A DNA stretch of 64,000 nt, taken from positions 21,729-85,728 of the forward strand of contig DXZQ01000010.1 in NCBI GenBank assembly GCA_019419585.1, written 5' to 3'. This DNA comes from Collinsella sp. Lineage in GTDB: Bacteria > Actinomycetota > Coriobacteriia > Coriobacteriales > Coriobacteriaceae. Shown here piece by piece: positions 26,205 through 34,337 of this stretch; within the stretch, counting starts at the first letter, position 1, and each line of letters starts with the position of its first letter. The notes beneath the pieces were generated by a model, which ran no database searches, was not told the DNA's origin, and saw only the letters and a program-made list of their open reading frames with translations. The translations under genes were made by a program, and so were the position numbers.

Positions 26205-28631
26205 TTATGCGTGCCAGATCTCGTCGCGATACTCGCGAATGGTGCGGTCGGACGAGAACCAGCCACTCGAGGCGGTGTTGAGCAGGGCCTTGCGGTTCCA
26301 GGTCTCCTGGTCGCCGTAGCTGCCCGTGAGGTTCTCCCATGCATCAACGTAGCTGCGGAAGTCGGCCATGACCAGGTCGGGGTCGTTGTTGTTCATGAGC
26401 TCGTTGTAGATACTCTCGAAGTTGCCCGAAAGACCCGCAAAGGTGTTGTCCTTGAGCTCTTCCATAACGCGACCCAGACGCTCGCGATCGCCGTTGAGGG
26501 TATCCCACGCAAAGTAGCTGTTGGATGCCCAGAGCTGCTCGACCTCGGGTGCGGTCAGGCCAAAGATGGCCTCGTTCTCGCGGCCGGCCAGGTCGGCGAT
26601 CTCGATGTTGGCGCCGTCGAGGGTGCCCAGCGTAATGGCGCCGTTCATCATGAGCTTCATGTTGGACGTGCCCGAGGCCTCCTTGCCGGCCGTGGAGATC
26701 TGCTCCGAGATCTCGGCGGCTGGGTAGATGAGCTGGGCGTTGCTCACACGGAAGTTGGGGATAAAGCAGACCTTCATGACCTCGTTGACGCGGGCGTCGT
26801 TGTTGATGACGTCGGCAACGGAGTTAATGAGGCGGATGGTCTCCTTGGCAAAGGTGTAGCTCGAGGCAGCCTTGCCGCTAAAGATGAAGGTCGTCGGCGT
26901 CACGTGGAAGTTAGGATCGGCGATGCGACGGTTGTAGATGTCCATCACCTTCATGATGTTCATGAGCTGGCGCTTATAGGCGTGGAAGCGCTTTACCTGG
27001 ACATCGAAGACGGTGTTGGGGTCAATAACCAGACCGGTCTCGGCCTTGACGTAGGCGGCCAGACGCTCCTTGTTGGCGCGCTTGGAGGCACCAACGGCCT
27101 TCAGGAACTCGGTGTCGTTCTGGAAACTTTTAAGCTTCTCCAGCTCATAGGCGTCCTTGAGCCAGCCATCGCCAATGGCCTCGGTCACGAGCTTGGCATA
27201 GGTGGGGTTGGCCTCGGCAAAGAAGCGACGGTGCGAGATGCCGTTGGTCTTGTTGTTGAACTTCTCGGGCGTGAGGGCATAGAAGTCTTTGAGCACGATG
27301 TTCTTGATGATGTCGGAGTGGATCTTGGCAACGCCGTTGACGCTGTGGCTGCAGATCACAGACAGGTTGGCCATGCGAATCTCGCCGTCCCACAGGATGG
27401 CGGTCTGGCGCAGACGCTCCTGCCAGCCCTCCTTCGTGGTGTCGAACGACTCGTGCCAACGACGGCTGATCTCGTCGATGATCTGGTACACGCGGGGGAG
27501 GAGCTTGGAGAACGTGCCGATAGGCCACTTCTCCAAGGCCTCGGGCAGGATGGTGTGGTTGGTGTAGCTCACGACCTGCGTCACGATGTTCCAGGCGTCA
27601 TCCCACTCGAGCTTCTTCTCGTCGATGAGGATACGCATGAGCTCGGGGCCGCACATGGCGGGGTGGGTATCGTTGGTGTGGATGGCTACAAACTGCGGCA
27701 GCAACTCCCAGTTCGCGCCGTGCTCCTTCTCAAAGGTGTCGAGCAGGCTGTAGATGCCGGCCGAAACAAAGAGGTACTCCTGCTTCAGGCGCAGCAGACG
27801 GCCGTGCTCGCCGGCGTCGTTGGGGTAGAGAATGGCGCTGATGGCCTCGGCCTCAGCGCGCTCGGCATCGGCCAGAGCATAGTCGCCGCGGTTGAAGGCC
27901 TCCAGGTCAAAGTGCTCCTCGACCGGCTCGGCGGCCCAGACGCGCAGCTTGTTGACGGTCTCGCCGGCATAGCCCACAACGGGGATGTCATAAGGGACGG
28001 CCAGGATGTCCTGCGTGTCCACCGTGCGGTAGAACGTGCGGCCGTTCTCCTCAAAGCCCTCGACGCGGCCGCCAAACTTAATGGTCACGGCCTTATCCTG
28101 ACGACGGACCTCCCAGGGATAGCCGTGGGTGAGCCACTCGTCGGTGGCCTCGACCTGGCTGCCGTTGACGATCTCCTGCTTAAACAGACCGTAACGGTAG
28201 CGCATGCCGTTGCCGTAGCCGGCGATGCCCTCGGCTGCCATGGAATCCAAGAAGCATGCGGCCAGGCGGCCCAAGCCACCGTTGCCCAGCGCCGGATCGG
28301 GCTCCTGGTTCTCGATGACGGACAGATCAAAGCCCATGTCGTCGAGCGCCTCGGCGACCATGTCGCGCACGCCAAAGTTGAGCAGGTAGTTGTCGAGCAG
28401 GCGGCCGATCAAAAACTCGATCGAGAAGTAGTACACGCGCTTTTTGCCCTCGGCGGTGACGCGGGCGTCACTCTTGGTGGCAACGGTGCGCGCCTTCTCG
28501 GCCACGAGCTTGGCCAGGGCGTTAAAGCGGTCGAGGTCGCTGGCGGCCTCGACGCTCTTGCCGCTGATGCTCATGACGGCATCGCGATAGAGCTCGGTAA
28601 ACTCCTGCTTGTTGTCGAAGATCTTATTCAT
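26205..28631 (-). CDS. glgP: Glycogen/starch/maltodextrin phosphorylase
   Basis: An 808-residue GT35 enzyme releasing glucose-1-phosphate from alpha-1,4-glucan ends. The PLP-binding motif is EASGTSNMKLMMNGAITLGT with its Lys. Substrate motifs NPALGNGGLGRLAACFLDSM-type (here DPALGNGGLGRLAACFLDSM) and THTNDTHPAMC-type (here IHTNDTHPAMCGPE) are present. Length is normal for the family. AAAGGA precedes the ATG. Its place between glgB and glgC makes one unit for storage and use. No tail like those of GlgA and GlgB is present. Confidence 0.97.
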   Translation of the reverse strand: MNKIFDNKQEFTELYRDAVMSISGKSVEAASDLDRFNALAKLVAEKARTVATKSDARVTAEGKKRVYYFSIEFLIGRLLDNYLLNFGVRDMVAEALDDMGFDLSVIENQEPDPALGNGGLGRLAACFLDSMAAEGIAGYGNGMRYRYGLFKQEIVNGSQVEATDEWLTHGYPWEVRRQDKAVTIKFGGRVEGFEENGRTFYRTVDTQDILAVPYDIPVVGYAGETVNKLRVWAAEPVEEHFDLEAFNRGDYALADAERAEAEAISAILYPNDAGEHGRLLRLKQEYLFVSAGIYSLLDTFEKEHGANWELLPQFVAIHTNDTHPAMCGPELMRILIDEKKLEWDDAWNIVTQVVSYTNHTILPEALEKWPIGTFSKLLPRVYQIIDEISRRWHESFDTTKEGWQERLRQTAILWDGEIRMANLSVICSHSVNGVAKIHSDIIKNIVLKDFYALTPEKFNNKTNGISHRRFFAEANPTYAKLVTEAIGDGWLKDAYELEKLKSFQNDTEFLKAVGASKRANKERLAAYVKAETGLVIDPNTVFDVQVKRFHAYKRQLMNIMKVMDIYNRRIADPNFHVTPTTFIFSGKAASSYTFAKETIRLINSVADVINNDARVNEVMKVCFIPNFRVSNAQLIYPAAEISEQISTAGKEASGTSNMKLMMNGAITLGTLDGANIEIADLAGRENEAIFGLTAPEVEQLWASNSYFAWDTLNGDRERLGRVMEELKDNTFAGLSGNFESIYNELMNNNDPDLVMADFRSYVDAWENLTGSYGDQETWNRKALLNTASSGWFSSDRTIREYRDEIWHA

Positions 28632-28705
28632 ACGTTCCTTTCCCCCGGGGATGTTTCTCCCGGAACGGTTATGACATGTATCCTACGCCCCCGCGGGGCG
28701 GTTAA

Positions 28706-28717
28706 TTACAGCTGTAA
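28706..28717. promoter_or_regulatory. TTACAGCTGTAA palindrome upstream of glgP
   Basis: A perfect 12-base palindrome lies 75-86 bases upstream of the glgP start and just past the glgB stop, with GTTA/GTTACG around it. It could be an operator for a separate glgP promoter. A GC palindrome (CCCCGCGGGG) precedes it at about 28690. Function is inferred from position only. Confidence 0.3.
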
Positions 28718-28725
28718 CGGTTTTG

Positions 28726-30987
28726 TTACGCATCCTTGGCAGACGGCTTAACAGAAGCAGACTTGGCCTTGGTAGCGGCCTTTTTGGCAGCCGGTTTCTT
28801 GGCTGCGGCCTTAGCAGCGGGCTTTGCGGCAGCCTTGGCCTTGGCCTTGGTCGTCGTGGCCTTCGCCTTAGCCGGAGCCTTCTTGGCAGCCGCAGGCTTG
28901 GGCTTCACCGAGGATGCCCGCTTGCGCGTCGCCTTCTTGGGCTCCTCGACCACAGGCGGCTTATAGCTGCTGGGGCCGCGGCGCTTAAGCACCACGCCAG
29001 CCAGCCCGGGCACCTTAATCTCGATGGAGTCCATCTGCCCGTTCCAGGGATAGGGCTCGCTCGAGCAGGTGTAGGGCTCCTTGCCGGCATAGCCGCTGCC
29101 GCCAAACTCGGGACGGTCGGAATCGAAGATGACCTCCCAGTCACCCTCGCGCGGCACGCCAACACGGAAGCTCTCGTAGCTCGCCGGGTCAAAGTTGATC
29201 AGGATCACCAGATCGTCATCGACGTCCTCGCCCTGGCGCACAAAGCTCACGATGGACTGCTTGGAGTTGTCCGCGTCAATCCAGGTAAAGCCGTCGTCGG
29301 TGTAGCCGCGCTCGTACAGGGCGGGCTCGGCGGTGTACAGGTGGTTGAGCGCCTTGATAAACGCCTGATGATGACGGTGGGTCTCGTACTCCTCGGTCAG
29401 GAACCACTGGATGGACTCGTAGTAGCGCCACTCAATAAACTGGCCGATCTCGTTGCCCATAAAGTTGAGCTTGGCACCGGGGTGCGTCATCTGGTAGAAG
29501 GCGAGCGTGCGCAGGCCGGCAAACTGACGCCACCAGTCGCCCGGCATACGGCCGATCAGCGAGCATTTACCGTGGACGACCTCGTCGTGGCTCAGCGGGC
29601 AAATAAAGTTCTCGGTAAAGGCATACATGATGGAGAACGTGAGCAGCCCGTGGTTGCCGGGGCGCCACGGAAAATCGGTCTGCATGTAGTGCAGGGTGTC
29701 GTTCATCCAGCCCATGTCCCACTTGTAGTGGAAGCCCAGGCCGCCGTCCTGCGGCGGGTAGGTCACGAGCGGCCACGCGGTGGACTCCTCGGCCATCATC
29801 ATCACGTCGGGGAAGTGCGCCTCCACAGCGCAGTTGACCTGACGGATAAACGCGCTGGCGTCCAGGTCCTCCTCGGTACCGTACTTGTTGAACTTCTTTT
29901 GGCCGGGATCATCGATGCCAAAGTTGAGGTACAGCATGCTGGATACGCCATCCATGCGAATGCCGTCAACATGGAAGTTCTCGAGCCAATACAGTACGTT
30001 GGAGACCAAGAAGGAGCGGACCTCGCCACGGGCGAAGTCGAACTTGTGCGTGCCCCAGTTGGGGTGAATCTCGTGCTCAAACAGCATGTGGCCGTTAAAG
30101 GTGGCAAGGCCGTGGGAGTCGGCGCAAAAACCGCCGGGCACCCAGTCCATGATCACGCCGATGCCTGCCTCGTGGCATGCATCGATAAAGTGCATGAGCT
30201 GCTGCGGGTTGCCGTAGCGCGACGTGGCGGCATAGTAGCCGGTCGTCTGGTAGCCCCAAGAGCCATCGAAGGGATGTTCCATAAGTGGCATGACCTCGAT
30301 ATGTGTGTAGCCCATGTCGCGCACGTAGTCCACGAGCTCCACCGACAGGTCGTCGTAAGTGTAGAACTCGCCGCGTTGCGCGGGGAAGGGATCCATGGGG
30401 CCGGGGTAGTTGCCGTACTCGTCCGGCTCGCCCTGCGGTGCGTCGCCATGGCGCTTCCACGAGCCAATATGCACCTCGTAGATGTTAAGGGGCTGTGACA
30501 TGTGGTTATGGCCGGCACGGTGCTTGAGCCATGCGGCGTCGTTCCACTTGTAGCCATCGAGGGTCCACAGCACGCTCGCCGTTCCCGGAGGGCACTCGGC
30601 CTTAAAGGCATACGGATCGGCCTTGTAGAGCTTCTCACCCTCGTTGGTCTCGATAAGGTATTTATAGAGCTGGCCCTGCTCGGCGCCAGGAATAAAGCCT
30701 TCCCAAATAGCGCTCGTATGCACGGGCACCAGCGGGTTGGCTTCTTCATCCCAGTCGTTAAATTCGCCAATGACATGCACGCTCTTTACATCGGGCGCCC
30801 AAACGCAAAAGCGCCAGCCGCGCGTACGGTTCTGCGTGTCGGGGTGCGCGCCCATCTTTTCCCAGCTGCGCCCCCACGTGCCGATGCCAAATAGATAGAC
30901 ATCGTCCTTGGTGAGCTCCGGTGCGTGCGGGGCGGCTTTACGGGTTGCGGGCTTTTTAGCCGTTGGCTTTAGCTTTGTATCGCTCAC
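28726..30987 (-). CDS. glgB: 1,4-alpha-glucan branching enzyme with Lys/Ala-rich terminal tails
   Basis: A GH13 branching enzyme of about 753 residues. A CBM48-like N-terminal domain (RGWRFCVWAPDVKSVHVIGE) precedes the barrel, with the nucleophile in VDGIRMDGVSSML, acid/base Glu in MMAEESTAWP and CPLSHDEVVHGKCSL. The last ~75 residues are an added Lys/Ala/Arg-rich tail (KKATRKRASS through AAKKPAAKKAATKAK), and the first ~20 are also basic (KPTAKKPATRKAAP). This is the same style of tail as in GlgA. The start is uncertain: GTG 30987 has GGGA about 7 bases upstream, while ATG 30999 or 31002 lack a site. It is the first gene of the cluster. Confidence 0.95.
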   Translation of the reverse strand: MSDTKLKPTAKKPATRKAAPHAPELTKDDVYLFGIGTWGRSWEKMGAHPDTQNRTRGWRFCVWAPDVKSVHVIGEFNDWDEEANPLVPVHTSAIWEGFIPGAEQGQLYKYLIETNEGEKLYKADPYAFKAECPPGTASVLWTLDGYKWNDAAWLKHRAGHNHMSQPLNIYEVHIGSWKRHGDAPQGEPDEYGNYPGPMDPFPAQRGEFYTYDDLSVELVDYVRDMGYTHIEVMPLMEHPFDGSWGYQTTGYYAATSRYGNPQQLMHFIDACHEAGIGVIMDWVPGGFCADSHGLATFNGHMLFEHEIHPNWGTHKFDFARGEVRSFLVSNVLYWLENFHVDGIRMDGVSSMLYLNFGIDDPGQKKFNKYGTEEDLDASAFIRQVNCAVEAHFPDVMMMAEESTAWPLVTYPPQDGGLGFHYKWDMGWMNDTLHYMQTDFPWRPGNHGLLTFSIMYAFTENFICPLSHDEVVHGKCSLIGRMPGDWWRQFAGLRTLAFYQMTHPGAKLNFMGNEIGQFIEWRYYESIQWFLTEEYETHRHHQAFIKALNHLYTAEPALYERGYTDDGFTWIDADNSKQSIVSFVRQGEDVDDDLVILINFDPASYESFRVGVPREGDWEVIFDSDRPEFGGSGYAGKEPYTCSSEPYPWNGQMDSIEIKVPGLAGVVLKRRGPSSYKPPVVEEPKKATRKRASSVKPKPAAAKKAPAKAKATTTKAKAKAAAKPAAKAAAKKPAAKKAATKAKSASVKPSAKDA

Positions 30988-31087
30988 GTTTGATCCCATC
31001 ATGACGCGGCAGCGTGTTGCCTTGGTGACTAGATGCGAAAGGTCCAAGGCTGCACGAATCGAAGGGACGGCGATAGTTCTATGATTC

Positions 31088-31113
31088 GTTCCACCTCGCG
31101 TGCTCGGTGGAAC
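31088..31113 (-). promoter_or_regulatory. Leader hairpin upstream of glgB
   Basis: GTTCCACC (31088-31095) pairs with GGTGGAAC (31106-31113) around a 10-base loop, about 100 bases upstream of glgB. It could be part of the 5' leader. No T-run follows. Confidence 0.35.
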
Positions 31114-31224
31114 TTTCGGCAGAAACTACGATAACACCTGTACGTTACTTTTATGAAGGAAAGTGGTTTTTGGGCGGCGTTTAATCGGTAAGCGCCATGT
31201 TTAGACCACTGGCAGAATTGCGAT

Positions 31225-31250
31225 GGTAAAACTCTTGACAGTTTTACCAA
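31225..31250. promoter_or_regulatory. Palindromic operator TGGTAAAACT-N6-AGTTTTACCA
   Basis: A perfect 10-base inverted repeat with a 6-base spacer (CTTGAC) lies between divergent glgB and the HAD phosphatase gene. It is a strong candidate binding site for a dimeric regulator. Related half-sites lie at 31281 and upstream of the GH13-GH77 gene. Confidence 0.55.
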
Positions 31251-31280
31251 TAAGGGTTTTTTGATTGTTGGTTTGACGTT

Positions 31281-31299
31281 TGGTAAAACGTTTTTAGCA
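31281..31299. promoter_or_regulatory. Second operator-like site TGGTAAAACGTTTTTAGCA
   Basis: An imperfect palindrome centred on CG, as in LacI-family operators, 35 bases upstream of the HAD start. A TTGACG -35-like box (31273-31278) overlaps its upstream side. GTTTACCA follows at 31304-31311, so three related elements fall within 90 bases. Confidence 0.45.
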
Positions 31300-31333
31300 G
31301 GTTGTTTACCATTTGACATCGAAAGGTACTTTT

Positions 31334-32023
31334 ATGTCCCAGACCGCCGCTCCCAATGTCGCTTTTATTTTCGATTGCGACGGCACGCTGGTTAATAGCA
31401 CCCCCGTTTGGGCCTATGCCCAGCCCGAGTTATTGCACCGCCACGGAGTTGACGTGACGGTCGACGATTTTGCCCAGTTTGAGCATTTGTCGCTCGAGGA
31501 CGAGTGCCAGGCCTACCACGACACCTGGGGCATTGGAGCGAATGGCGAGGAGCTGTATCGCGAGCTGAGCGACATCCTGATCGATGGGTACTCCAAGGTG
31601 CCGCCGCGCGAGGGGCTCCTGGCATTTTTGGAGCAGACGAATGCGGCGGGCATTGCCTTGTGCGTTGCCACGTCCACGCCGGCCGAGTTGGTTACGTCTG
31701 CGCTTGCGGGCGCCGGGCTCGACGCGTACATGGAGTTTGTTACCACGACGGGCGAGGCAGGACGCTCCAAACAGTTCCCCGACGTATACGAGCTGGCGCT
31801 GCGCCGCCTAGAAGAGCGCCACGGGCACAAGTTTGAGCGCGCGTGGGTGTTTGAGGACGCCGTCTTTGGCCTAAGGAGTTCTGGGGTCGCCGGCTTTAAG
31901 CGTGTAGGTATTTATGACCCGCACGGCCGCATGAAGCGCGACGATGTGCGCGCCAACTGCGATATCTTTATCGACAGCTACGAGGAGCTGGATCTGGCCC
32001 GCCTGCTTGCGTTTGAGGGATAG
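31334..32023 (+). CDS. HAD-family phosphatase (beta-phosphoglucomutase-like)
   Basis: A 229-residue HAD hydrolase. Motif I is FIFDCDGTLVNSTPVW with the nucleophile and acid/base Asp; motif II Thr is in CVATSTPAE; motif III Lys is in AGRSKQFPDVYE; motif IV is VFEDAVFGLRSSGVAG. The helical cap after motif I puts it in the group that holds phosphoglycolate phosphatase and beta-phosphoglucomutase. The ATG at 31334 has GAAAGG upstream; a TTG at 31313 is less likely. It diverges from glgB across the shared operator region, so a sugar-phosphate substrate is plausible but unproven. Confidence 0.88.
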   Translation: MSQTAAPNVAFIFDCDGTLVNSTPVWAYAQPELLHRHGVDVTVDDFAQFEHLSLEDECQAYHDTWGIGANGEELYRELSDILIDGYSKVPPREGLLAFLEQTNAAGIALCVATSTPAELVTSALAGAGLDAYMEFVTTTGEAGRSKQFPDVYELALRRLEERHGHKFERAWVFEDAVFGLRSSGVAGFKRVGIYDPHGRMKRDDVRANCDIFIDSYEELDLARLLAFEG

Positions 32024-32032
32024 GCGAGAGCT

Positions 32033-32689
32033 GTGGCTTGTAAGGTATTAGTGGTTTGCGGCTCGCCCTTGGTGGCGAGCGCGGATCTGTTGCGTAGGCT
32101 AGTAGGGGAGTGCGACCACGTTGTCGCCGTGGACCGCGGTCTCGACGCGCTGCTGGGCGCTCGCCTGAGCTGCGACGTGTATGTAGGGGACGCCGATACG
32201 GTAAGCGAAGCCGGTCGCGCTCTTGTTGATGCCGCTGAGGACTTTGAAGTTGAGCGCCACGACCCGTACAAGGACTATACCGATCTGGCGCTGGCGCTCG
32301 ATTCCGTCCGCCGTCGCTGGCCGGGCGCCGAAGTGGTTGCGACCTGCGCTACGGGCGGCCGCCCGGATATGGCCCTAAGCGTCCTAGGCTTACTAGCCAA
32401 CTACAAAGACGCCCCCGTCTGGATTGCCGAGGACGCGACCACAGCTCGCATTCTGCACGAAGGCGAATCCTGGACCATTGAGGGCGCCGAGAGCAAGACG
32501 TTCTCCATCATCGGCATTGCCCCCAACACCGAGGTAAGCGAACACGGCCTAGAGTGGGAGCTAGACCACAGCCCCCTGGACCTGTTGGCGGACACAGGCA
32601 TCAGCAACGTCGTCAGGTCAACAGCCACGATCCAAGTCCACACCGGCACCGCCATTGCTTACCTATATCAAGAGACATTTAGAGTCTGA
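32033..32689 (+). CDS. Thiamine pyrophosphokinase
   Basis: A 218-residue protein converting thiamine to thiamine diphosphate. AVDRGLDALL, YVGDADTVS, DYTDLALALDSVRRR and ATGGRPDMALSV match the Asp-rich substrate/Mg motifs of TPK, and the C-terminal half has the beta-sandwich thiamine-binding domain (SNVVRSTATIQVHTGTAI). It starts at GTG 32033, 9 bases after the HAD stop, so the two may be co-transcribed. tRNA-Ala follows 55 bases downstream with its own promoter. Confidence 0.9.
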   Translation: MACKVLVVCGSPLVASADLLRRLVGECDHVVAVDRGLDALLGARLSCDVYVGDADTVSEAGRALVDAAEDFEVERHDPYKDYTDLALALDSVRRRWPGAEVVATCATGGRPDMALSVLGLLANYKDAPVWIAEDATTARILHEGESWTIEGAESKTFSIIGIAPNTEVSEHGLEWELDHSPLDLLADTGISNVVRSTATIQVHTGTAIAYLYQETFRV

Positions 32690-32702
32690 CCCAAAAAAGT
32701 CC

Positions 32703-32731
32703 TTGCACGCCGCGTCAACTTCCCCTATAGT
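32703..32731 (+). promoter_or_regulatory. Promoter of tRNA-Ala(GGC) copy 1
   Basis: TTGCAC (32703-32708), a 17-base spacer and TATAGT (32726-32731), 14 bases before the tRNA. The same layout with TTGCAT/TATAGT precedes the other two copies. Confidence 0.8.
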
Positions 32732-32744
32732 ATCTCCTCGTCAC

Positions 32745-32820
32745 GGGGGCGTAGCTCAGCTGGGAGAGCGCTTGACTGGCAGTCAAGAGGTCAGGGGTTC
32801 GATCCCCCTCGTCTCCACCA
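32745..32820 (+). tRNA. tRNA-Ala (anticodon GGC), copy 1
   Basis: A 76-base cloverleaf with encoded CCA. The anticodon loop CTGGCAG between CTTGA and TCAAG gives GGC. The acceptor arm GGGGGCG/CGTCTCC contains the G3-U70 pair that marks alanine tRNAs. The 73-base body is identical in the copy at 63135. Confidence 0.97.
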
Positions 32821-32831
32821 TCGTGAATGTA

Positions 32832-32859
32832 AGGCCACTCAATTGAGTGGCCTTTTTTT
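32832..32859 (+). terminator. Terminator of tRNA-Ala copy 1
   Basis: The self-complementary run AGGCCACTCAA/TTGAGTGGCCT (32832-32853) is followed by T7. Confidence 0.92.
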
Positions 32860-33482
32860 GAATATGATTTTTAACGGCCTGAACTGCATTTTTGCAAAAT
32901 TTGTAAATTGCTTTCCTGTTCAAGTTTGCCGTCTGCAGTAGTTGTCAAACAAGCCGCCTCAAAATGCGTTTAATCTGTAGCCGGGCGTGCCTAGTGTGCG
33001 ATGAGCATCTTCACAATGCAACGCCCATGCCCACACGCCCGCAAAATGTTGTGCAATTAATTTCCCAGTTTTGTACATTATTCGTAAGCACCACGCAAAT
33101 CCTTTTGCGTATTAAAGCCGAGGTTTGCCTGCATTTACTCGGGCGCCCGTTGCAGCACCCCATTAACCTGCGTCAACGTGAACAACTTAGGCAAACAACC
33201 CCCCAAGCACGGATTTGTCGCATATGTTGTCCGACACAACCCAAATCAGTTTCACTATCAGCTTGTGCTAGGATACCTAATGTTACATGAGTTCAGCTGT
33301 GCTCACGGCTCTAACAGGCCACATAGCACGGGGTCGATCAGCATCCGGCCGTAACGGCGGTGTTAGAAAAACCAAGAGCTCCAATATCGATTGCCATGCA
33401 CTTTTTTCACTTGCTTTTGCGGATATTTATAAGTTCGCTTGAATCAGTGCAATGAGTTGTTACGGCGAACCACAGCAGCCTT

Positions 33483-33542
33483 CAGCTGTTTGCGTGCGGT
33501 CCAGTTTTGTTCCCGCTTGACTGGTTCGCACGCAGCCAGCTG
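33483..33542 (+). promoter_or_regulatory. Large stem-loop in LoaP leader
   Basis: Arms 33483-33505 and 33520-33542 pair at 19 of 23 positions (outer CAGCTG, inner GCGTGCG and CCAGT) with a 14-base loop. It lies about 200 bases before loaP. LoaP proteins are known to recognise RNA hairpins in operon leaders, so this is a candidate target. Confidence 0.5.
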
Positions 33543-33644
33543 GGGATGCGGTCATTTTGCGATACACGTCCGCGTCTCTAGCAACTGCATTTATACATAC
33601 CGTTCACGGTGGGGCAGAGCCACGTGCTTGTCTGACTGGGCTCA

Positions 33645-33703
33645 GGGTTTGAATATGGAGCGCCTTCGCGCACAAGCGCCCTGGCGAAGCCATACCCAAA
33701 CCC
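33645..33703 (+). promoter_or_regulatory. Nested hairpin just upstream of LoaP gene
   Basis: GGGTTTGAATATGG (33645-33658) pairs with CCATACCCAAACCC (33690-33703) at 12 of 14 positions, and CTTCGC/GCGAAG (33664-33669, 33684-33689) pair inside. There is no T-run, so it is not a standard terminator. It ends 38 bases before the LoaP start. Confidence 0.45.
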
Positions 33704-33740
33704 CATGAGCCACACGTAAGACAGCAAGGGGGTGGTGCTC

Positions 33741-34286
33741 GTGTGGTATGTGATCCAGGTCATTAACGGTCGCGAAGATATAATGCGCGAGCGCATTGAG
33801 CGCATGGTGCCGGCTGGCGCCATGCAGGAGCTCTTTTATCCCCAATTTCAAACCGAGATCAAAGTACACGGCGAATGGGTCAATACGACCAAGCCGCTCT
33901 TTCCCGGTTATCTTATCTGCGATACGGCAGATCCCCGTACTGTGCAACAGCATCTGCTGCGCATGGACGACTTTGCCCGGATGCTTTCCCAAGACGGTCA
34001 GTTTGTGCCGCTGGCAAAAGAAGAGGTCCAGCTTATTGGTGGCTTTACGCATAAGGGAGACCGCGTAGTTCCTATGAGCGAGGCCCTAAAAGACGGTGAC
34101 CAGGTCGTAGTAACGGCAGGTCCGTTGCTGGGCCACGAAGGCCTTATCAAAACCATTAACAGACGCAAGAGCATTGCTTATTTGGAGCTCGACCTGTGTG
34201 GCCGACGCGTAATTACGCGCGTTGGCCTCGCGGTGCTTTCAAACGAGCAGCGCGTCATGCGAAACCTTAAAAAGGCGATTGCCTAG
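33741..34286 (+). CDS. loaP: LoaP-type antiterminator (NusG paralogue)
   Basis: A 181-residue NusG-like protein. An NGN domain (about 1-105) starts WYVIQVINGREDIMRERI and contains LFPGYLICDT, the RNAP-binding region. A C-terminal KOW domain has DGDQVVVTAGPLLGHEGLIK. I choose GTG 33741, 8 bases after AAGGGGG, because NGN domains start right at WYV; GTG 33732 is too close. LoaP proteins let RNA polymerase read through terminators in long polysaccharide or antibiotic operons, which fits its place as first gene of the 11 kb glycan cluster. UpxY is a related alternative name. Confidence 0.88.
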   Translation: MWYVIQVINGREDIMRERIERMVPAGAMQELFYPQFQTEIKVHGEWVNTTKPLFPGYLICDTADPRTVQQHLLRMDDFARMLSQDGQFVPLAKEEVQLIGGFTHKGDRVVPMSEALKDGDQVVVTAGPLLGHEGLIKTINRRKSIAYLELDLCGRRVITRVGLAVLSNEQRVMRNLKKAIA

Positions 34287-34337
34287 CTGCTGGCGATTGT
34301 CGCTCAAACCAAGGAGGACCTTCGGGTCGGGGACGTA

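Larger units (their letters stand above)
32861..33740 (+). promoter_or_regulatory. Long untranslated leader of the polysaccharide operon
   Basis: 880 bases without a credible gene lie between the tRNA terminator and the LoaP start. The first 400 bases are AT-richer with no clear structure beyond a small GTTGTCCGACACAAC hairpin near 33227. The last 260 bases hold two large stem-loops (33483-33542 and 33645-33703). I could not fix a promoter; TAGGAT near 33270 is a possible -10. Long structured leaders fit control by the LoaP protein encoded directly downstream. Confidence 0.5.

Noticed and set aside
26037..28751. 904-codon open frame on the plus strand opposite glgP and glgC
   Set aside because: It is antisense to two clear enzymes, its protein is Val/Gly/Asp-rich without motifs, and long antisense frames are expected in high-GC genes with biased third positions.
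28723..30498. 591-codon plus-strand frame opposite glgB
   Set aside because: Same reason: shadow of a confident gene, no ribosome site, no domain.
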